Positions 59,465 through 64,000 of a DNA stretch of 64,000 nucleotides are shown here, piece after piece (position 1 is the first letter of the stretch; every line of letters begins with the position of its first letter). A program made the position numbers and the translations under genes. The stretch covers positions 186,001 through 250,000 of the forward strand of contig CM034137.1 in assembly GCA_019914995.1 (NCBI GenBank), given 5' to 3'. The stretch is from Acanthochlamys bracteata. Lineage: Eukaryota; Streptophyta; Magnoliopsida; Pandanales; Velloziaceae. The notes beneath the pieces are model-generated. The model ran no database searches. It was not told where the DNA came from and was given only the letters and a program-made list of their open reading frames with translations.

Positions 59465-60359
59465 TGCGTATCTGGGTAAATACTAGAGAGATGCCTAAAA
59501 TTTGTAACTGGCAGTAGTCCTACTGCACATAGTTACGGCTAGCTTCAGAGTTGGAAGAGTGAGCGAGGAACTACAGTGTGTATATATATGTACAACGATG
59601 ATGTTTGGCTTATGATGTTTTAATACTTTCGAATTTCCTCACTACTCTTGAAAAGGTAGAGAAATTGAAATACTGTTGTACTAGAACCACAGTATACAAC
59701 TGAGTTGTCGCTGACTAGGCTAGTGTACTTAGTAACAATGTCTTGATTGTTCACTCAGGTTGACAGATTCATGTAAAATGAAATAAAGAAATTTGAGCTA
59801 CCTATTAAATTTTGTAGTGAAATGGCATAAGTTCAACTTTTGCATAAAGATTGTATATATGAATTATTCGTCATAAAAAATTTTATATGTATAATATTTT
59901 TAAGATATAAGAAACCTATCTTTTTAAATCAGAAAAGTGTTAGTTTTAAACACTCTTAAACGTTTTCTTTAAAAACTCTTAAAAATTGAGTTTAACATAT
60001 TTAAATCATGATCTTGAGTTCATTTTATATCATCAACCAATTGGGCGCCAAAACCATTTGAATTGAATGTGATCATAGCCGTTATTAGCTAGCCTGAAAT
60101 GTTCACTCACCATATAAGCAAAAGGACATAGGAGACAGGTGCACATAAACAAAGAGCCAACGAACTATAACTGAACGCGGTGATGATTAATTCATTAACC
60201 AAATTATGTAGATGTAGCCGTTAAATTTTTAAAAAAGTCTCCAACGGTCAATATGTGCTCTTCGTTCTATTTAAAACAACAAACTTCTCACAGACAGCAC
60301 CGATTAAGACTCTACTCACTGAAACAAAACCCAAGTAAAGAGAGAAGAAAAATAAAAAA
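59465..60359. other. Intergenic between SPL2-like and membrane-protein genes
   Basis: SPL2-like 3' UTR and AT-rich sequence (about 59820-60000). The promoter of the next gene follows. Nothing else recognised. Confidence 0.5.
60266..60276 (+). promoter_or_regulatory. TATA-like box of the 60.4-kb membrane-protein gene
   Basis: TCTATTTAAAA, about 85-95 bases before the start codon. Confidence 0.4.
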
Positions 60360-61007
60360 ATGGCATTTTCAAACACTGTTAAGCTCGGGAAGAAGAGGAG
60401 TTCATCTTCATTCCCAAACCTTTGCCTTCCATTCCTCAACCTTACTCTCCTCCTACTCTCTTCATCAACTCTCATTCCTATCTTCCTTCTCCGAAACCCT
60501 CCTACATCCTTCGGGTGGGCTCTTACTGCCGTCGCTGCCATCACAGTCGGATCCTCTCTCACCGGCTTCTGTTCACAGCTCGCTCACGCTTGCTTCGCCG
60601 GGTACACTTCACTAGCCCTCACATCGGCCCTCGGTCACGCTCTCGCTCTGTTAGCGTTGTTTCTTCGCCCGGAGCAAAGGTCGAGTTTGATCAGGTCGAC
60701 GCGGGACCGAAGGGATACATGGGTTCTTGTAAGAGTGCTGGAGGTAGCTTTGGTGGGAATGTTTGTGCTGCAGATGGCGGCAGTGGTGACGGCGTGTGCT
60801 GCGGAGCGGTGGTGGGTGAAAGAGTACGAAGGGATGGAGATGGAGAAGGAGGAAGGGGAGAAGAAGAGGAGCTGGAGAATGGCTCGAGTGCAGGAAGAAG
60901 CCATGGCAAATGCTGCTGTTGCCATGGAGGTCAGAGCTAAAGATCTTGATGACAAGTTGAAGAAGAACAACAGCTACAAGAACAAGAACGATGAGCTCAG
61001 AGCTTGA
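60360..61007 (+). CDS. Four-span membrane protein, plant-specific, unknown role
   Basis: Intronless, 215 residues. A basic, Ser-rich start (KLGKKRSSSS) is followed by hydrophobic segments at about 22-44 (LPFLNLTLLLLSSSTLIPIF), 50-66 (SFGWALTAVAAITVGSS), 80-103 (GYTSLALTSALGHALALLAL) and 122-146 (VLVRVLEVALVGMFVLQMAA). The C-terminus from about 148 is hydrophilic, charged and probably helical (RWWVKEYEGMEMEKEEGE, then alternating Ala/Glu/Lys). I recognise the layout from uncharacterised plant membrane proteins but no named domain. Start chosen at the only ATG of the frame in good position; a TATA-like box lies upstream. The other two frames here are also open for long stretches but lack hydrophobic logic. 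Confidence 0.75.
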   Translation: MAFSNTVKLGKKRSSSSFPNLCLPFLNLTLLLLSSSTLIPIFLLRNPPTSFGWALTAVAAITVGSSLTGFCSQLAHACFAGYTSLALTSALGHALALLALFLRPEQRSSLIRSTRDRRDTWVLVRVLEVALVGMFVLQMAAVVTACAAERWWVKEYEGMEMEKEEGEKKRSWRMARVQEEAMANAAVAMEVRAKDLDDKLKKNNSYKNKNDELRA

Positions 61008-61740
61008 CAAAGAAGATTGTTGTATGTATGTATGTATGTTTGTATGGTTTGTGCCACTGAAGTTTGGTCACTTCTGGGTGTCCAATGAAGATTCACGGTT
61101 GGATGTTTTGTTGTTTTTTTCTCGAGTAATATAAAACTATGATTTGAGATGATAAGCATAGGGCCCTTCAATGGTAGACTTTAAAAAGAACTGAATGCTA
61201 CTTGGGAGTTTCTTTAAGAACTTGGAATTTGCCATTAAAGATATACTGCAGCATTCTTTATCCCCGAGATTCAGATCTGCGGAGTAAAGAAAAAGGTACA
61301 AAAGCGCCCCAAGTCCGCAACAAAGTGGTGAGCTCAGAACAGGATGAGACTACCCTTCAGATCATTGCGCAGAAGTTGAACGTATCTCACCAGCTACAAT
61401 TATACCATATAAATTCCTCCGAAAACAATTTCATTGGCCAGTTGGTTCTTAAAATCTTAAGTTAATTAAGTTTACTCCTAGATATATTGGGCTGGCTAGT
61501 TGGTTGTGGGCTGGATAGATGGATTTAGTGTGGACGGAGTTTGAGCCTTCGAGGGCATGGCATCTGATTCCTTCGCAGTACAAGCTTCTAGCTGCTAGTG
61601 TTAGTGCTCATGGAATCCTTCTTTAATTTATTTTCTGTAAAATACCACGCCCACTACACCAACCATGACGAAAGTTTAGAGCAAAGAAAAAGAAAGATTT
61701 TTGAAACATTTCTTATCATCAACTGAGCAGCGTAGCATAT
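61008..61740. other. Intergenic between two membrane-protein genes
   Basis: A (ATGT)n run at about 61020-61040 in the 3' UTR of the upstream gene. An 87-codon ORF at 61202-61465 shows no recognised feature. Otherwise plain sequence. Confidence 0.5.
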
Positions 61741-62112
61741 ATGCATAGCTCATCCATGCGGAGGACAAAGTCCAGCGAGAGGCTCACCATTCTTTTCATA
61801 GCGCTTCTGGCTGTCTTATCTCCGTTATACATCGATCGGAGAAAAGTTTCCTTGTTCGAAATCGATGACGACGACGATGATGATTACTATTTTCCAAGGC
61901 GTTGGAGTACTAGAATCGTGGCGATTTGGCTGCCGTTGATTCTGATAGCGTTAGTGGTGATCATCAACCTCACACGGTTCATGGATCACAGGTACATGAG
62001 ATTTGACCCTTACTGGATTCACAGAGTCGGCGGGTCCTCCGGCGGTATCGTCGCTCTACTACTGCTGCTGGCGTTCGTGCTCAAGTTCAAGTCTTCTCTC
62101 AAGAGCATCTAA
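61741..62112 (+). CDS. Small plant transmembrane protein, unknown role
   Basis: Intronless, 123 residues. Three hydrophobic stretches: about 15-30 (LTILFIALLAVLSPLYI), 60-76 (IVAIWLPLILIALVVII) and 102-116 (GIVALLLLLAFVLKF). Between the first two is an acidic run of seven Asp residues (42-48). The block RFDPYWIHRVGGSSGGI just before the last span looks strongly conserved in small uncharacterised plant membrane proteins as I recall them. Start at the first ATG; an alternative ATG five codons later (before RRTKSSERL) is possible. No function is known to me. Confidence 0.75.
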   Translation: MHSSSMRRTKSSERLTILFIALLAVLSPLYIDRRKVSLFEIDDDDDDDYYFPRRWSTRIVAIWLPLILIALVVIINLTRFMDHRYMRFDPYWIHRVGGSSGGIVALLLLLAFVLKFKSSLKSI

Positions 62113-63020
62113 AAACTGGTTCTAGTAATTAAGTTTTAAGGTTTATCAGTGACCGTATGTATGTTTCAAGTATCTTTTGGTGAATAAAGAGCGTGTTTGC
62201 TGACCATCTAAACTCGTCTTCATCATTCATCTCCATCAAAGTCTGTTACTTCAAAACAACAATAGACATAATATTTATTATTTCATCGTTAAAGAAGACA
62301 TAACATAAAAACAACAGAAAAGTAAATTAAAATAAATCTTCTCCCCTCATGCGCTCTAGCTCTTCTATATTTCCGTCCATCTATCCGTACACTGATTATT
62401 TGCTTTCTCCATTGATTGTAATGCTCTCTCTGTCCTAATTTGCTTTTGAGCTCTGCGGCATCTGATCTGTTCTCTCTCTGAGAAACAAAATATTAATCTT
62501 TTAAGTGTATTGGGCTTACTCAATTGGGCTCCCTACGAGTTACGACTCTTCGTCCGGCTTGTTTAAACGTAAACTATAATTTCTTACGTGAGAATTAAAA
62601 TATCATATATTTTAATATATTATAATATTTAAAATTTTACTTCAGTTTATATATATAAAATTTTAAATAAATTAAAATAAAAAACATAAACTTTACTTTC
62701 AACTTACTTAATAAAAAATTAAAACATAAAATGAAATTTTAATTTCAACTCATTTTTTAATAAATTTTATTTTTTATATTTTAAAAAACTCATTTAAAAC
62801 AAAGCCTAAAAAAAACCAGCGGTACGCTTACCATCGGTAACTTTTAATTTCAAGCCCGCGCGTGAGCCCCTCCAAAAGAAAAAGAGAGACGCCACCGCTA
62901 CTACTGCTAATATATAAATATATAATAACCAAGCCAAACACCATTGCTATCTTTCTTCAAGCTTCAAACTTCTTCTCTGCTACTGTGTTCTCAATTCTTC
63001 TCTATAGCACTGAACTAATA
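62113..63020. other. Intergenic before the BIG GRAIN 1-like gene
   Basis: 3' UTR of the preceding gene, an AT-rich block (about 62590-62810), and the promoter and leader of the BIG GRAIN 1-like gene. Confidence 0.5.
62911..62925 (+). promoter_or_regulatory. TATA box of the BIG GRAIN 1-like gene
   Basis: TATATAAATATATAA about 100 bases upstream of the ATG at 63021. It lies downstream of the in-frame ATG at 62862, which argues that the shorter start is the real one. Confidence 0.5.
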
Positions 63021-63926
63021 ATGAGGGAGGGCTGCGACGACATAACACCGCCGTTTATCCGTACACGAAGTCACCGGACTCAGCCCTCTTTTTCTTCTTC
63101 TCTTTTGGACGCCATCTACCGTTCCATTGACAAAGACGAATCTGACTCGTTCATTCACACCAGCGGCAACCAGCTGAAGCCTCTTGATTACAGCAGAACT
63201 ACGAAAAAGCCTGTGATCAACCGAAGTACCCGTTGCGATCCCTGTCCGGTGAGCACACCGACGGTGCGAAGAACTGCGCCAGTGAACGAGAAGCTGAATG
63301 TAAAGTCACGTGATAGATTCAACACAGCGGGCGCCGAATCTTCGAGTTCATCGGACGGTTCAAGCAGCTGCAATAGTTTCTCTTCCTGGTCTGAACCTGA
63401 GTCGAACACATCAATGACACCCCGCCTTAAACCCGTCCGTACTAAAATCAAACCGGTACGGTCTAATGAAAAGATTAAGAAATCTTCACCGCCGCCGTCG
63501 CCTGGTGCTCGCATTGCTGGGCTTATCTCTTCGTTGGTGTCTGCTGCCACGCCAAAGAAAAAGAACAGATCAGTAATGAATGCGGAAACGGAGGAAATGA
63601 AACAGAGGAGTTTTAGATTAGCTGCAGAGGAAAGTGAAATTGGTGTTGATGATAAGCTGCGGCGGAGAGGAGTTTATGGCAGATGTACGACGATGTCTGT
63701 AGTGGAACAAATGGTGAGAAGCAGGATGGAGAAGCTCATGGCCGCCATGGAAGATGAGCGAGATCGTAATCGTAATAATTTCGAAGAATTTGAAACAGGG
63801 AGCGATTCGAGTACTGATTTGTTTGAGCTCGATAATCTGGATATCAGTACCAGTACTGATCTGCATGATCATGGACTCCCAGTGTCTGGGAGCATCATTA
63901 ACATTAATGGATTGAGGAAATTCTAG
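63021..63926 (+). CDS. BG1: BIG GRAIN 1-like protein
   Basis: Intronless, 301 residues. BIG GRAIN 1 of rice is a plasma-membrane-associated protein that promotes auxin transport/response and grain size; family members are plant-specific. Signature blocks are visible: PSFSSSLLDAIYRSID near the N-terminus (residues about 22-37), a Ser-rich middle (SSSSSDGSSSCNSFSSW), SPGARIAGLISSLVSA, and near the C-terminus a segment ending SDSSTDLFELDNL. The protein is hydrophilic throughout with no membrane span. Start at 63021 (MREGCDD) is supported by family fit and by a TATA box about 100 bases upstream; the frame is open further upstream but that part is not conserved. Which BG1-like subgroup it belongs to cannot be settled. 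Confidence 0.87.
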   Translation: MREGCDDITPPFIRTRSHRTQPSFSSSLLDAIYRSIDKDESDSFIHTSGNQLKPLDYSRTTKKPVINRSTRCDPCPVSTPTVRRTAPVNEKLNVKSRDRFNTAGAESSSSSDGSSSCNSFSSWSEPESNTSMTPRLKPVRTKIKPVRSNEKIKKSSPPPSPGARIAGLISSLVSAATPKKKNRSVMNAETEEMKQRSFRLAAEESEIGVDDKLRRRGVYGRCTTMSVVEQMVRSRMEKLMAAMEDERDRNRNNFEEFETGSDSSTDLFELDNLDISTSTDLHDHGLPVSGSIININGLRKF

Positions 63927-64000
63927 ATGTTAATTGTACTGAATTAGGTGGTTTAATTTCCGTATTAATATGTTCCTGTATATTTTTCAGGTAATATTAT
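63927..64000. other. 3' flank of the BIG GRAIN 1-like gene (window end)
   Basis: AT-rich sequence, probably 3' UTR. Nothing else seen. Confidence 0.5.

Noticed and set aside
60422..60940. 172-codon ORF overlapping the membrane-protein gene in another frame
   Set aside because: No hydrophobic or domain pattern; the frame starting at 60360 gives a coherent four-span protein.
62862..63020. Upstream extension of the BIG GRAIN 1-like frame
   Set aside because: Not conserved, and a TATA box lies inside it at 62911-62925.
1..64000. CRISPR arrays, operons, phage or plasmid features
   Set aside because: Searched for by eye; the window is plant nuclear DNA with spliced genes and none of these was seen.

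Overview
This window is nuclear DNA from a flowering plant. The genes are split by many GT–AG introns, the spaces between them are AT-rich, and every recognisable product has a well-known land-plant family: a chloroplast 13-lipoxygenase, a type-1 subtilase, a PLS-DYW pentatricopeptide protein, DUF1677, OXS3-like, BIG GRAIN 1-like, GRDP and SP1/SPL2-like proteins. I cannot name the species. Nothing bacterial, viral or organellar was seen, and no CRISPR array or operon.

Layout, left to right. 348-2607 (+): the 3' part of a LAZ1/TMEM184 (DUF300) membrane protein, whose first exon lies outside the window. 4059-7243 (+): proteasome subunit alpha-6 (PAA), complete in 9 exons. 8783-11099 (-): CID7-like PABP-interacting protein (PAM2, CUE, DUF1771, Smr), with a long leader intron. 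14561-14935 (+): DUF1677 protein. 17653-21112 (+): 13-lipoxygenase, 7 exons, one with a GC donor. 22956-25928 (+): SBT1.8-like subtilase, 2 exons. 25929-29746: gene-poor. 29747-30190 (-) and 30451-32583 (+): ribosomal protein uL15/L27a and a DYW PPR protein, divergent from a 260-bp shared promoter. 33694-33775 (-): tRNA-Ser(GCU). 33841-35460 (+): a TAF9 copy with four frame breaks, a pseudogene. 35786-41571 (-): TTLL12-like protein, 15 exons. 44846-46285 (+): alpha/beta hydrolase. 46717-48832 (+): OXS3-like protein. 49803-54537 (-): GRDP (DUF1399) protein. 56205-59464 (+): SPL2-like E3 ligase. 60360-61007 and 61741-62112 (+): two intronless membrane proteins. 63021-63926 (+): BIG GRAIN 1-like protein.

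The genes do not form a pathway; this is an ordinary gene-rich stretch. The lipoxygenase supplies 13-hydroperoxides for jasmonate synthesis, the proteasome subunit and SPL2-like ligase act in protein turnover, and L27a in translation. The spaces between genes carry a recurring AT-rich repeat about 240 bp long, most likely a miniature inverted-repeat element. Two copies sit side by side at 42.9-43.4 kb.

The observations most worth checking are the decayed TAF9 copy beside the tRNA-Ser gene, a 36-bp in-frame tandem duplication in the SPL2-like gene, the GC-AG intron in the lipoxygenase, an alternative 3' end for the GRDP gene, a 20-codon cassette-like block in the TTLL12-like gene, and a 38-codon ORF next to a 31-base T run at 27.2 kb. 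Exon joins were worked out by reading frame and homology recalled from the families; no alignment or transcript data were available.
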